This document shows, in pieces, positions 46,808 to 56,970 of a stretch of 64,000 nt of DNA. Location of the stretch: positions 1 to 64,000 of the forward strand of contig JAACJM010000166.1 of assembly GCA_013368315.1 (NCBI GenBank), given 5' to 3'. Under the pieces are notes generated by a model, which had not been told where the DNA came from, made no database searches, and saw nothing but the letters and a program-made list of their open reading frames with translations. Positions within the stretch are counted from its first letter, which is position 1, and the number at the start of each line of letters is the position of its first letter. A program made the translations under genes and the position numbers. This DNA is from Tetrapyrgos nigripes (lineage: Eukaryota; Basidiomycota; Agaricomycetes; Agaricales; Campanellaceae).

Positions 46808-48752
46808 CTAAACGATCTCCTTTGGCCCAGATATCGTAGCTCCATGTAGTGAGCGCGATGGATACTAGAAGGTGGGCAATGGCAAAGTAAGCCTCTCACC
46901 CACTCAGACCAGAAACAAAAACGAGGAAAACTAACCTCTCCCAGGTCGTATTCGAGATCATTTTCGGATTTGCTTCCTGATGTGCCCAATGTGGACGATG
47001 TTCCTGTTGATGCTGGAGTAGTCAAATTATTTGTCCCAAGTGGATCTCTAAATTCTATTGGTCGTGGAGCGTTGCTGTCTGAGTCCACTTTCCTCGAATT
47101 TACACTGACCAATCCAAGTCTATCTCGGATTTTTGGTCGTGTGTTCAGCCTATAGAATGGAAGAGTGAGCTGAATGTATCATAATTCGATGAAAGGCAAA
47201 GAAGGAACAGCTTACATCGACACTGTAATTTTAAATGCAGATTTCAACATCAAAATCAAAGCAAGCACAGATGAAGAAAGCCGATTCACTCACACATTGT
47301 CGCGAAATAAATTTTGCTCAGGGTCATTTGGAATGGTAGCCTGTTCAGCGTATACATATATAAGCTTTTGGGTGTTCGTTCGTTCGCGCTGAGGAGAATC
47401 AAAAAACGGACCAGAGTGTACCCGAGGTTGGCGCTATTGCGAACAACACCAAGGATAAAATTTGATGAAGAGTCAAGAAGAATCCCCTGGTAATCGTATA
47501 CAAGAATAGCCTTTTCAGGACATTGTCTGTCCTATTTAGGTAAATTTCATCGCCAATGAGTCAAGGGAGTCTTTGGACAGTGAAGCATCGAAGCATTTAC
47601 CGACTCACCGTTGGAAACCGGTGCGGATGGTATGTAATGACCAGCAGATCGCTACGGCCGCAGCAAATTCGCAAAGGGCTGAGGAAATATTAACTAGGCT
47701 CTGCACGATCTGGCTCAGAATTACTACGGTCAGATATGCATACATAAAAGAAGGCGAGAACGGTTTACCATTGTTTGCTTGCTCGCTAAAATAGTCCTGT
47801 TATCATCCACAGTGAAGAGATGAACAGTGTCGGCTTGAGCAGAGCGTTAATATATATATGGCCCTTCTAGAAATGCGCATACCTAAGCCTGTAGCTAAAG
47901 CAAAAAATCAGTTACACAGGTTTAAGTCTTGAGAATTGAATACAAATTACCTGCAGAAACCAAGGCCATGATTACCTGGGAGTAAAACGCACCGGGTCAG
48001 AATTCGAAGATTATGCTTGGATGAGAGGACGGGCAATGAATGCTACCACTATCCAGTGACATTTTCCCACTAGTAAGCTATTCAGTAAAACATGTGCGTC
48101 TCAGGAAGAGAAAGACAGCTTTACAATAATGCACTCTGGCGGCAAAGAACAGATCCACACTGTAAAAAGAAGGAGGTCAATTGTACCGTCTGAACAATCC
48201 GCGATTATGGCTACCAACATGAAGACAATGGTGGCGGTGAGAAATGTGGCGACAACGTCAATCCTAGAAAAAGATCATCGAATGAGGGTAGCAAAATGTC
48301 GGAGGACGAGTTCACTGACGTGGGTTCCCGGGTTGGAGGCTCTTTTTGTATGTTAAACTGAAGTCATAGTGTGGGAACCATGTCAGACAGAAGCCTTGGA
48401 ACTGAAGATAGATTTGAATGCCCCGTACCAATGAATGATAAAAAGCTTGGCTTTCCATGCAAGTCACTGCGGTACCCAGCGCGCTATAGATGTGAGCCAC
48501 AGGATATTAGTACCAAGTAATCACAAGGAATGTAACATACAAAACCAATGATATTTATCAAGGAGAAATTGTCATGACAACTCGAGAGCTAGGTAATACA
48601 ATAACACCGCATCAGACCACTTACGACAGATCTGAGAGTCCATCGGTCGTGATTATTGTTGTATTAAGTCCAGCATTGGCCCACGTTGACACCGTAGAGG
48701 CTACGAGCCATAGCGCTTTGAGTTTTGTAGGGATAAGCAAATTTGAATGACC
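46808..48752 (-). pseudogene. DUF6534 gene, right copy, 3' part cut off by Tc1
   Basis: Collinear with 34280-36243 of the left copy: tail with FRDPLGTNNLTTPAST, transmembrane exons and splice sites are all recognisable. It is cut at the TA in intron 2, six bases after the donor, where the Tc1 element starts (48755). Exons 1 and 2 now lie at 55200-55341 on the opposite strand. Independently, exon 3 has a nonsense change (the codon after CWT is TAA near 48667, TAC in the left copy), and the tail ends earlier at TAG (46808-46810). The copy was therefore probably already inactive. Confidence 0.85.
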
Positions 48753-48754
48753 TA

Positions 48755-50380
48755 CAGTGGGCAAAAAAATTGTCCACATGTTTCACACTTTTGCAAAGAT
48801 TGTCAATTATAGAGCTACTGAATAGAGATGAGACAAAATAGTCAGTAATGGCCTGAAAGCCCTTGATAAGTGCTATGATAATCTTCTTGTTTTGTGTTAT
48901 TTGGTTAAATACCCATGGAGATATACCCAATTTAAAATGGTAAGTCATTTGGACAATTTTTGAGTTGCTACTTTATCAATACTATTGGCACAATGTGATG
49001 CCTCATAGATGACATCATAAGTGGAGCTGTACAGTGATGCAATGTATGCATCATAATGATGTCATAGCTGTCAGCTAGACCATATATAAGGACATCCAGA
49101 TCATCTATTGCCCCCATAAAATCATGAGACCCATCACCTCCACTCAGAAAGACAATGTCTTCTCTCATCTCCAAACTGGCGCTTCATCCAGGGAAATCTC
49201 TGCTCAAACTGAAGTATCCAAGTCAATAATTGCCTCTCTGGCCAAAGAGATGTATCCTGACAAGGAGAACCATAAGGCAGGGTGCCCTAAGAAGCTCTCT
49301 ACCACTGATGAACGGGCTGCTATCAAACAAATCAACACTGGGAAAGCCAGGAATGCTGCAGAGGTGGCCAGAAACATCAATCCCCTTCTTGACCAAGCTA
49401 TCTCCACCCAAACCATGTGAAATTCCCTTCACAAACATGGTGCAGACACCAAGAAACCACAGAAAAAGCCCAAACTCACTGCAGCTCACAGGAAGGCTCG
49501 TTTAAAATTTGCAGAGAAGTACAAGGACTGGACTGTGGATGACTGGAAACAGGTTATATGGTCAGATGAGACTAAAATCAATTGGTTTGGGTCAGATGGG
49601 CAGCAGTTTGTGTGGGGTAGGACAGGTGAATCCATGGGAGAGAGAGATGTGGTGGAAACAGTCAAATTTGGAGGAGTAAATATCATGGTGTGGGGGTGTA
49701 TGGGATGGGATGGACCTGGAAACATGGCAGAAGTTGAGGGAAGGATGGATGCAGAGCAGTATGTGGACATTTTGGAGAACAATCTTCTGGAGAGCATGGA
49801 TCGTTTGGGTGTTGATCCGGAGATGGCCATTTTTCAGCAGGATAACGATCCAAAACACAAGTCAAAACTAGCCACCAAATGGTTTGAGGAGAACAAAATC
49901 CATTGCATGAGCTGGCCTGCTCAGTCTCCTGACCTAAACCCCATTGAACACCTCTGGACAACCCTCAAATGCAAACTCAACGAGTATGATACAGCACCAT
50001 CTGGAGTTTGGGAAATATGGGATAGAGCAGCAGAAAAGTGGGTGGAAATCACAGAAGAGGATTGTCAGAAATTGATCAGGAGTATGCCTAGAAGGATCAA
50101 AGCTGTTTTGAAGGCTAAAGGAGGGCATACCAAGTACTGAGCAAGCACTTTCTGTATTTTAAGGCATATGTCAAAAAATTGTCCAAATGACTTACCATTT
50201 TAAATTGAGTATATCTCCATGGGTATTTGACCAAATAACACAAAACAAGGAGATTATCATAGCACTTATCGAGGGCTTTCAGGCCATCATTGACCATTTT
50301 GTCTCATCTCTATTCAGTAGCTCTATAATTGACAATCTCTGCAAAAGTATGAAACATGCGGACAATTTTTTTGCCCACTG
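48755..50380 (+). mobile_element. Tc1/mariner-type transposon, copy 1 (1,626 bp)
   Basis: Begins CAGTGGGCAAAAAAATTGTC and ends with its complement. It is flanked by TA on both sides (48753-48754, 50381-50382). Terminal inverted repeats are about 205 bp and near-identical to each other. Each arm also carries an inner inverted copy of the end motif (GGACAATTTTT), so each arm has paired binding-site-like motifs. A TATA box (ATATATAAG, 49082) precedes the transposase start at 49124. Its flanks belong to two different host sequences: a DUF6534 intron on the left, a gypsy reverse transcriptase on the right. Confidence 0.95.
49124..50140 (+). pseudogene. Tc1 transposase, DD34E, one in-frame stop
   Basis: A 338-codon frame with a helix-turn-helix N-terminus (MRPITSTQKDNVFSHLQTG) and the catalytic triad in IWSDETKINWFG, IFQQDNDPKHKS and SPDLNPIEHLW. 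The spacing from the second Asp to the Glu is 34 residues, as in Tc1. A single TGA at 49418-49420 (codon 99, in TM*NSLH) sits where the family usually has Arg, consistent with CGA to TGA. The frame is otherwise open to the stop at 50138-50140. A downstream ATG at 49535 would encode only the catalytic domain. Confidence 0.9.
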
Positions 50381-50381
50381 T

Positions 50382-51408
50382 AGAAGCATGTGTATGGGCG
50401 AGATTCCATGTCTACTTCGCAGGCGTAGAATCCAGAAGCGAAATCAAACAATGACAGGTACCGGTGGCCGCTAATACGTTGTTGTTTGGCACGTATATCT
50501 CCCTGAGGCATTGGTGCGACTTTTGTCACTTTATTGATGGCATCGAAGTTCTGACAAATCCTCCATTTTTGGGCAGGCGTCGACTCAGATTTATCAATGG
50601 TTGGCTCAGGGCGATGTGGGAGAGGGAATACTGGGTCCAGCCCAGCAAGTATGCACTGGTCGTTGAGCCAGTGTTGTAGCTCCTCTAGTGTTAAGCCACC
50701 ACCCTCATGTGCTTTTTGTGCCAGCGTGGTTGGTGACACGCACTTGACTTGGTCCGGACGACACTGCTCTATGATCCCTGCCTTCAGCATCTCGTCAATC
50801 TTCTGATGGAAGAACCGCTTCTGGGGTGGGTTTAGGGGCCTCTGGTGGACGTGCTTCGGGAATTGTGTACCATCAGGTATGTTTAGCCGGTGTACTGCTC
50901 CTGTCACTGCGTGAACCTCGCTGACTGAGAGCGCAAAGCAGTCGGCATATGAACGAAGCAGTTCCACCACTTGTTTCTGCTCGTCCACATCCAGGTCATC
51001 CCCAATGGTCACCTCCTCCAATACACGGTCAACACGAGCAGGTAAGAACGGCTTTGTCTTCCGTGTAAATATGTCTTCATCTGTCAAGCCTTCCAATGGT
51101 ACACTGATGCCTAGGGACCCTTCAACACTGCTCTCGTCCATGGAGACCAGACATACTGGGGTATCTGAAGAATATGCAGTGTTAATCATCGTTTCAGTGG
51201 ATGCAGAAACCTTGAGGAAGACTTCCCTCGAGGGGGGTGCGCAACTACCCCCCACGATGTTCTTGCGCTTCACTCCTAACCTCGGTTCCCACCGACGCCC
51301 TCCAACAACTCTTGCCTTCACCTTCCTCTTCCTTGGTCTACTAATGTCCTCAACTACTGTCTCTACCACTTCCTTTCTTTCCCGCATGAGTTCTTCTTCT
51401 TTTTCCAA
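50382..51408 (-). pseudogene. Gypsy reverse transcriptase, N-terminal half
   Basis: Contains the RT entry region: HRLNIPDGTQFPKHVHQRPL, a Q/K-rich fingers segment with KWRICQNFDAINKVT, and LFDFASGFYACEV (the first catalytic block, family D-x-x-x-G-[FY]). It stops at the Tc1 insertion before the YxDD box. A frame change near 51400-51415 separates it from the preceding linker (VLYKTQGHTFKCTVTIEE). The open frame runs a little way into Tc1 by chance. Confidence 0.9.
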
Positions 51409-51556
51409 GAATAACGCTTATGGTCTTTCTTAGCCCGTTGTCTTGCCAGAATATCTATACCCCGCTGCCGCTGAAATATCCAAGGCTCATCCTCATCCTC
51501 AATCTCCTCTATTGTCACCGTGCATTTGAAGGTATGTCCTTGGGTTTTATACAACA

Positions 51557-52081
51557 CTACCGTTGCGATATGATTAGTAATGTTCTCTTTTTGGACCAGG
51601 TTATCAGCTGAGACTCGCCTCGAGGGGGTTCACTCTGATTGCCCCCCGTTTTCTTTCCATGCGTCTCCAGAAGCTTGTTTTCCAATACCACCACACCGGA
51701 CTCTGAAGGTATGCGTATGAAATCCCCTTCATAGTTATGCTCCGCCCTGAATCGAGTCAATAGTGGTTTCCCAACCAGAAACTCCCAAGCTCCAGCACTG
51801 TCAAACACCTCGAAACTGCCCTCAACTTCAATTCCACCTAATACCAGCTGTCCCTTCCAACACGCAATACTAGGTACTATGCTACCGTTTGCCATCCGTA
51901 GCCTTTTGCATGAAGGTTGCCAGCCGGTGAGTCTTAATTTGACACGTTGATATGTTTCCTCTGACATGGCCGCTACCATAGCACCATCATCGAAGAACCC
52001 TTTCACCACCACTGTATCATTGATGCCAACAATCCCCAAGTCATGGACAAAAGGTACAGCCTTTTCTTCATCATCTCGCAC
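51557..52081 (-). pseudogene. Gypsy retropepsin region
   Basis: An open frame with GFFDDGAMVAAMSEETY, a degenerate aspartic-protease active-site block (D-[ST]-G-A is usual; here DDGA), followed by LRMANGSIVPS and FLVGKPLLTRF, the flap and C-terminal blocks of fungal gypsy proteases. The start shown is a GTG and is not a real initiation codon, because the protein should be made as part of Gag-Pol. A one-base change in a run of five G (51624-51628, + strand) shifts the frame toward the linker downstream. Confidence 0.8.
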
Positions 52082-52315
52082 TGAGTAGAGGTTAATTATC
52101 TCATATTCAGGTTGTGCCGATACATCAGAAACATGCTTGTGACTATCCTTGGTCCATGTGGGGCTTCTGCTGCTCTCCCTAGGCAGTGCCTCCTTCTGAC
52201 TAGGGACCTCTACTCCTCTGAGCCTCTCGTCCTTATGGGCCGTCTGTTTGGCGTTTACACAGACGGCCCTTCTCCATTTCCCTGGCCTTTGTTTCCATAT
52301 CCATACCCATATCCT

Positions 52316-54025
52316 TCATATCCATACCCGCCATAAACCATAATCCACAAAAGCTACCACAACACTATTGGGGTCGTCTCGCAAGTATGGGCCCAGTTTG
52401 CTGCTGCACAGCCTCCTCCATGCCTTCTCCTTCTCGTTCAGGGTTCGGTTCTGGCACATGTCACCTCGGTGCCCACATTTGCCACACTGAAAACACTCGC
52501 CAGTGCAGACATTGGAGGTACCTGGTTCAAGGGGATAGGGTCGCTCAAATGTGACTGGCATGGCGTTCCCTCCGTGCTGCTGAGCCCATTCCTCCTTCTG
52601 GGTAATGTATGCTTTCCGGCCTGTTTCGGTATTGGGATGGCGGATCAATGCTGTGACATTTCGATGTAGAATGGATCTTTGTGCTTCGGTCAGGCGTATG
52701 ATGTTTCGTTGTGGTTGCCCAAATGCTCCTCCCCTCTGTCCATATCCAAAACCTCCTCGACCTCGAAAACCCCCGTATCCTCCACCACCATACCCGTATC
52801 CTCCTCCACCATATCCCCCTCCACCATAGCCTCCCCTGAAACTGCCATAGGTCGGCATACTGGCTCCCAGATTAGTAGCTGCTAACCGGCCAGTGATTCC
52901 CCTTGTTGGTGTCTCTGGTGTCGGTCCCGCCATGCCCAAAATCCGATCATACTTCTCCATCAGCTCCTTCTCCTTCTTCTCCTTCTCAGCTTCTTTCTCC
53001 TTTTCCTCCTGCAGCTTTCTCACCTCCTTCTTGATGAACTCAACATCAGCAGCCTTGATTGCTTCCCGAAACGATGTCCAATCCTTTTGCGCAGATGGTA
53101 CCAAGCCTTGGAGAATGCTGGGAAGGTTCTTCCAAACTAGGACAATGAGGAGATCACTGTCGTGGATACCAGCATTGCGGGCCAGCTCATCAAGCTCATC
53201 CGCCATTTTGATATGGCTCCACACTTCGACCCCTCCCTTTTCGACTCTCTTTCCTAGGCTCTCTTCTGCCATCCTGTACGCCGATAACTCCGTGACATAA
53301 TCCCCTGCACTCTTCTTGACCTGAACTGGTTTCGGCCAACGTTTCTCGAACTTTGCCACCAGTTCCTTCCATGTAACAGGTGGTGCTTCTCCCTCCATAA
53401 TCTCCTCGTACCACACCTCTGCTGGACCTGATGGAAATAGAAGGTCTTTGAAGTCTTCGATGCGGTCTTTGTCATCAGTAATGTGTGTTAATTTCTGTTT
53501 TGCTTTTTTGATGAAGACGTGTGGATTTTCAGAGGCACGACCGTCACCGTAGAAGAGTTTGAGTTCCTCCATGGGCACAGCGTGTCGACGGCTAGGGTAC
53601 GGATTGGGGTTGGGGTTGGGGTTTTCAGGGAAGGGTGCGGGTGATGTTGCTGGTGTGGTGTATGGGGGAATGGGAAGTAGACCGTCGTCACTCTCCGATG
53701 ACGATGAGATAGATGACTCGGTTGAAGATGATATGATTGGCTGTGACTCTCTCCAGGCAACTGGAGTAAACCACAGGTCAAAGTCAGGACCGTCTAGTGT
53801 AGCTGAGCTGTCTCCTGTAGTAGGGCTTGGGGAGCGAGAATTGTCAAAGAATTGACCACGGTATATAGCGCCAGTGTGTGTAGGCTGTAAGCTCAATGCG
53901 TGGGTGGGTCTGAAAACTGGCACTGTGGACGTATAAGGGAACCGGGAACTGGGAACGTGGACCGAAAACGTGGGTGACGTGTGTTCTTTTTTGTATCCGG
54001 TTCTGATGGAAGTTGTTGCTGCCAC
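52316..54025 (-). CDS. Gypsy Gag
   Basis: A 569-codon frame: Pro/Ser-rich N-terminus, a matrix-capsid region including WYEEIMEGEAPPVTWKELVA, a Lys/Glu-rich coiled segment (KKEVRKLQEEKEKEAEKEKK), a long Gly-Tyr-rich stretch, and a zinc knuckle CFQCGKCGHRGDMC (C-x2-C-x4-H-x4-C). It ends at a TGA at 52316-52318. The pol region lies in the same frame beyond this stop. However, the next frame continues the Gly-Tyr repeat (YGYEGYGYGYGN), so one extra T near 52334-52336 probably moved the natural stop. A retroviral-style readthrough is thus less likely. Confidence 0.85.
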   Translation of the reverse strand: MAATTSIRTGYKKEHTSPTFSVHVPSSRFPYTSTVPVFRPTHALSLQPTHTGAIYRGQFFDNSRSPSPTTGDSSATLDGPDFDLWFTPVAWRESQPIISSSTESSISSSSESDDGLLPIPPYTTPATSPAPFPENPNPNPNPYPSRRHAVPMEELKLFYGDGRASENPHVFIKKAKQKLTHITDDKDRIEDFKDLLFPSGPAEVWYEEIMEGEAPPVTWKELVAKFEKRWPKPVQVKKSAGDYVTELSAYRMAEESLGKRVEKGGVEVWSHIKMADELDELARNAGIHDSDLLIVLVWKNLPSILQGLVPSAQKDWTSFREAIKAADVEFIKKEVRKLQEEKEKEAEKEKKEKELMEKYDRILGMAGPTPETPTRGITGRLAATNLGASMPTYGSFRGGYGGGGYGGGGYGYGGGGYGGFRGRGGFGYGQRGGAFGQPQRNIIRLTEAQRSILHRNVTALIRHPNTETGRKAYITQKEEWAQQHGGNAMPVTFERPYPLEPGTSNVCTGECFQCGKCGHRGDMCQNRTLNEKEKAWRRLCSSKLGPYLRDDPNSVVVAFVDYGLWRVWI

Positions 54026-54044
54026 GCAGGGAAGTCCTGCAGGT

Positions 54045-54067
54045 ATCGAAGCTCACTCTCGTCACCA
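54045..54067 (-). other. Candidate primer-binding site
   Basis: Three bases inside the 5' LTR, the minus strand reads TGGTGACGAGAGTGAGCTTC. This is complementary to a tRNA-like 3' end finishing ...GTCACCA with a T-loop-like TCGAAG at the right distance. I cannot name the tRNA with certainty. Confidence 0.45.
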
Positions 54068-54070
54068 AGA

Positions 54071-54222
54071 TGGAGACGGCCGAGAGGGTAATTCCTGGAA
54101 GTAGGTGCCAACGCTCGGTCACCTCGCCGTTCGGTTCTGCTCTTCTATTTACTACATTCGGTATATAAGTAGATGGTCCTGCCAAACATGTACAAACAAT
54201 GGACCCCTAATCCCCTACTCCA
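54071..54222 (-). mobile_element. Gypsy 5' LTR (152 bp)
   Basis: Minus strand, TGGAGTAGGGG at its start and GTCTCCA at its end; the 5-bp ends TGGAG/CTCCA are inverted. Identical by eye to the 3' LTR at 59672-59827 apart from four extra G in the latter. Contains a TATATA promoter-like block. The neighbouring host sequence ends ACGG. Confidence 0.9.
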
Positions 54223-55199
54223 CCGTAGTAGGGTTGCAGCATTAGCCATATTAGGAATATCATACTGTGGTTATTCAGTAGAGATTCACTAATGAGATAA
54301 GTAATCATGCAATCAATGCCTATGTATTCGTACTTAGAACCCCAGTGTTTATATTGCCCGGCTTGTACAACCGAATAAAGGCAGGGCACGTTGCCGTTTA
54401 GCTGCTGTCAAGCCGGGCAACCGAGTTAATTAAATCGCGGCTTTTTCTGACGGCCTACACACTAAAACCTCACTATATTCTTGAACCGCGTTGTAGCTGA
54501 TCATGATTGTAAAAAACAGGGCTGATCAATTGACTGACGGCGCATACTTGTACACTTGTGCATTGGCTACATAAATACATACATAAATACATATTGTAGG
54601 GCGAAGGCGAAAGGACTTAGGAAAATCCGACATGACTTGGGTTATGTCATTGTTTGTTCATGGTTGACGACAGCTTGAGTCGGATCGAAAAGAGTCTAGA
54701 CCGATTGTTTGGTTCTCGGCATTGTAGACTGGCCAATAGAAATTGCAGGCGTGGAAAAGTTGCGATTGAATTGCAAAGGTCACCTAAGTTAACTCAGCCT
54801 AAAGGCCTCATAATTTCGCAGGACATTTCGCAGGACATCTCATGGACATCAGCAAGACATTTTACGGCTCTACCTACGCGGGACAGAAAGAAAACGCGAG
54901 ACAGCTGGTGAACTTAGGGAGATAGGGGCGTGGGACCACAGTGCTGGCAGACAGACGCCCCATGAGATGTCCTGCGAAATTTCCAACGAAATACGCCATA
55001 TCCCGTGGTCCTGAGTTTCAGGGTAACTGCAGTGTCGGAAAATTGGAGCAAACCACAAACGACAGACGGCAACGGCCTAAGCGATCGAACTCACTCCCAA
55101 TTGCGATACCCGTTGATGGATAACTGCCATTCAACGGCTTATATAGTGGCTTGCAATCGCTTCCTTTGACTCGTCTCTTTGTAAACACCCTCGAAGTTA
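54223..55199. repeat. Host flank with TTACGAGGCC repeat (inside the inverted segment)
   Basis: 54600-54815 on the minus strand is a full-length relative of the repeat at 16696-16908. 54223-54600 has no match in the window. 55090-55199 is the promoter side of the right DUF6534 copy, with homology to the left copy ending at CCATCAACGGG. No gene beyond that. Confidence 0.6.
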
Positions 55200-55342
55200 A
55201 TGTCTCCGCCAAGCTTCAGAGAAGAGGGAGTTCTTCGTGGTCTCTACATCGGTCAGTTTCGAAGACAGGATCTGCTTATTGTCTTTGTTGGGAACTTACG
55301 CGTCTTTTTACTATTTAGGTACATGGCTCTCAATGGGGTATG
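55200..55342 (+). pseudogene. DUF6534 gene, right copy, exons 1-2 (inverted away)
   Basis: ATG at 55200, then the exon 1 counterpart of 36389-36338, intron 1, and exon 2 (GTACATGGCTCTCAATGGG) followed by the donor GTATGTA. The next base pair is the Tc1 copy 2 insertion at TA 55343-55344. The left-copy gene shows that the following sequence should be GGTCATTC, which now lies at 48752 and reads away on the other strand. Confidence 0.9.
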
Positions 55343-55344
55343 TA

Positions 55345-56970
55345 CAGTGGGCAAAAAAATTGTCCGCATGTTTCATACTTTTGCAGAGATTGTCAATTAT
55401 AGAGCTACTGAATAGAGATGAGACAAAATGGTCAATGATGGCCTGAAAGCCCTCGATAAGTGCTATGATAATCTCCTTGTTTTGTGTTATTTGGTCAAAT
55501 ACCCATGGAGATATACTCAATTTAAAATGGTAAGTCATTTGGACAATTTTTTGACATATGCCTTAAAATACAGAAAGTGCTTGCTCAGTACTTGGTATGC
55601 CCTCCTTTAGCCTTCAAAACAGCTTTGATCCTTCTAGGCATACTCCTGATCAATTTCTGACAATCCTCTTCTGTGATTTCCACCCACTTTTCTGCTGCTC
55701 TATCCCATATTTCCCAAACTCCAGATGGTGCTGTATCATACTCGTTGAGTTTGCATTTGAGGGTTGTCCAGAGGTGTTCAATGGGGTTTAGGTCAGGAGA
55801 CTGAGCAGGCCAGCTCATGCAATGGATTTTGTTCTCCTCAAACCATTTGGTGGCTAGTTTTGACTTGTGTTTTGGATCGTTATCCTGCTGAAAAATGGCC
55901 ATCTCCGGATCAACACCCAAACGATCCATGCTCTCCAGAAGATTGTTCTCCAAAATGTCCACATACTGCTCTGCATCCATCCTTCCCTCAACTTCTGCCA
56001 TGTTTCCAGGTCCATCCCATCCCATACACCCCCACACCATGATATTTACTCCTCCAAATTTGACTGTTTCCACCACATCTCTCTCTCCCATGGATTCACC
56101 TGTCCTAACCCACACAAACTGCTGCCCATCTGACCCAAACCAATTGATTTTAGTCTCATCTGACCATATAACCTGTTTCCAGTCATCCACAGTCCAGTCC
56201 TTGTACTTCTCTGCAAATTTTAAACGAGCCTTCCTGTGAGCTGCAGTGAGTTTGGGCTTTTTCTGTGGTTTCTTGGTGTCTGCACCATGTTTGTGAAGGG
56301 AATTTCACATGGTTTGGGTGGAGATAGCTTGGTCAAGAAGGGGATTGATGTTTCTGGCCACCTCTGCAGCATTCCTGGCTTTCCCAGTGTTGATTTGTTT
56401 GATAGCAGCCCGTTCATCAGTGGTAGAGAGCTTCTTAGGGCACCCTGCCTTATGGTTCTCCTTGTCAGGATACATCTCTTTGGCCAGAGAGGCAATTATT
56501 GACTTGGATACTTCAGTTTGAGCAGAGATTTCCCTGGATGAAGCGCCAGTTTGGAGATGAGAGAAGACATTGTCTTTCTGAGTGGAGGTGATGGGTCTCA
56601 TGATTTTATGGGGGCAATAGATGATCTGGATGTCCTTATATATGGTCTAGCTGACAGCTATGACATCATTATGATGCATACATTGCATCACTGTACAGCT
56701 CCACTTATGATGTCATCTATGAGGCATCACATTGTGCCAATAGTATTGATAAAGTAGCAACTCAAAAATTGTCCAAATGACTTACCATTTTAAATTGGGT
56801 ATATCTCCATGGGTATTTAACCAAATAACACAAAACAAGAAGATTATCATAGCACTTATCAAGGGCTTTCAGGCCATTACTGACTATTTTGTCTCATCTC
56901 TATTCAGTAGCTCTATAATTGACAATCTTTGCAAAAGTGTGAAACATGTGGACAATTTTTTTGCCCACTG
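55345..56970 (-). mobile_element. Tc1/mariner-type transposon, copy 2 (1,626 bp)
   Basis: Same length as copy 1, opposite orientation, also flanked by TA (55343-55344, 56971-56972). The two copies seem almost identical. I saw one clear difference in the transposase (VWGRTG in copy 1, VWVRTG here). Its left flank is DUF6534 intron 2 and its right flank is gypsy RT, so like copy 1 its two flanks come from different insertion sites. Confidence 0.95.
55585..56601 (-). pseudogene. Tc1 transposase, copy 2, same in-frame stop
   Basis: Same 338-codon frame, catalytic D, D and E as in copy 1, and the same TGA at codon 99 (56305-56307). Sharing of this one nonsense codon by two insertions means the element was copied after it arose, using transposase supplied from elsewhere or despite the stop. 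Confidence 0.9.

Larger units (their letters stand above)
50382..54222 (-). mobile_element. Ty3/gypsy retrotransposon, 5' part (inverted)
   Basis: Minus-strand order: LTR (54222-54071), a primer-binding-like site, gag, protease and the first half of reverse transcriptase, ending at a TA where Tc1 copy 1 begins. The continuation is on the + strand from 56971. Joined at one TA the reading frame is continuous (CFY followed by VEGRGYFWYKRM). The outer flank of the LTR ends in ACGG, which is repeated just after the other LTR at 59828. Confidence 0.9.

Noticed and set aside
49486..49830. Open frames opposite the Tc1 transposase (also 55895-56239)
   Set aside because: Antisense to the conserved DDE region, whose motifs are clear on the other strand.
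52316..52318. Programmed UGA readthrough between gag and pol
   Set aside because: The neighbouring frame continues the Gly-Tyr repeat of Gag, so a one-base insertion is the simpler explanation.
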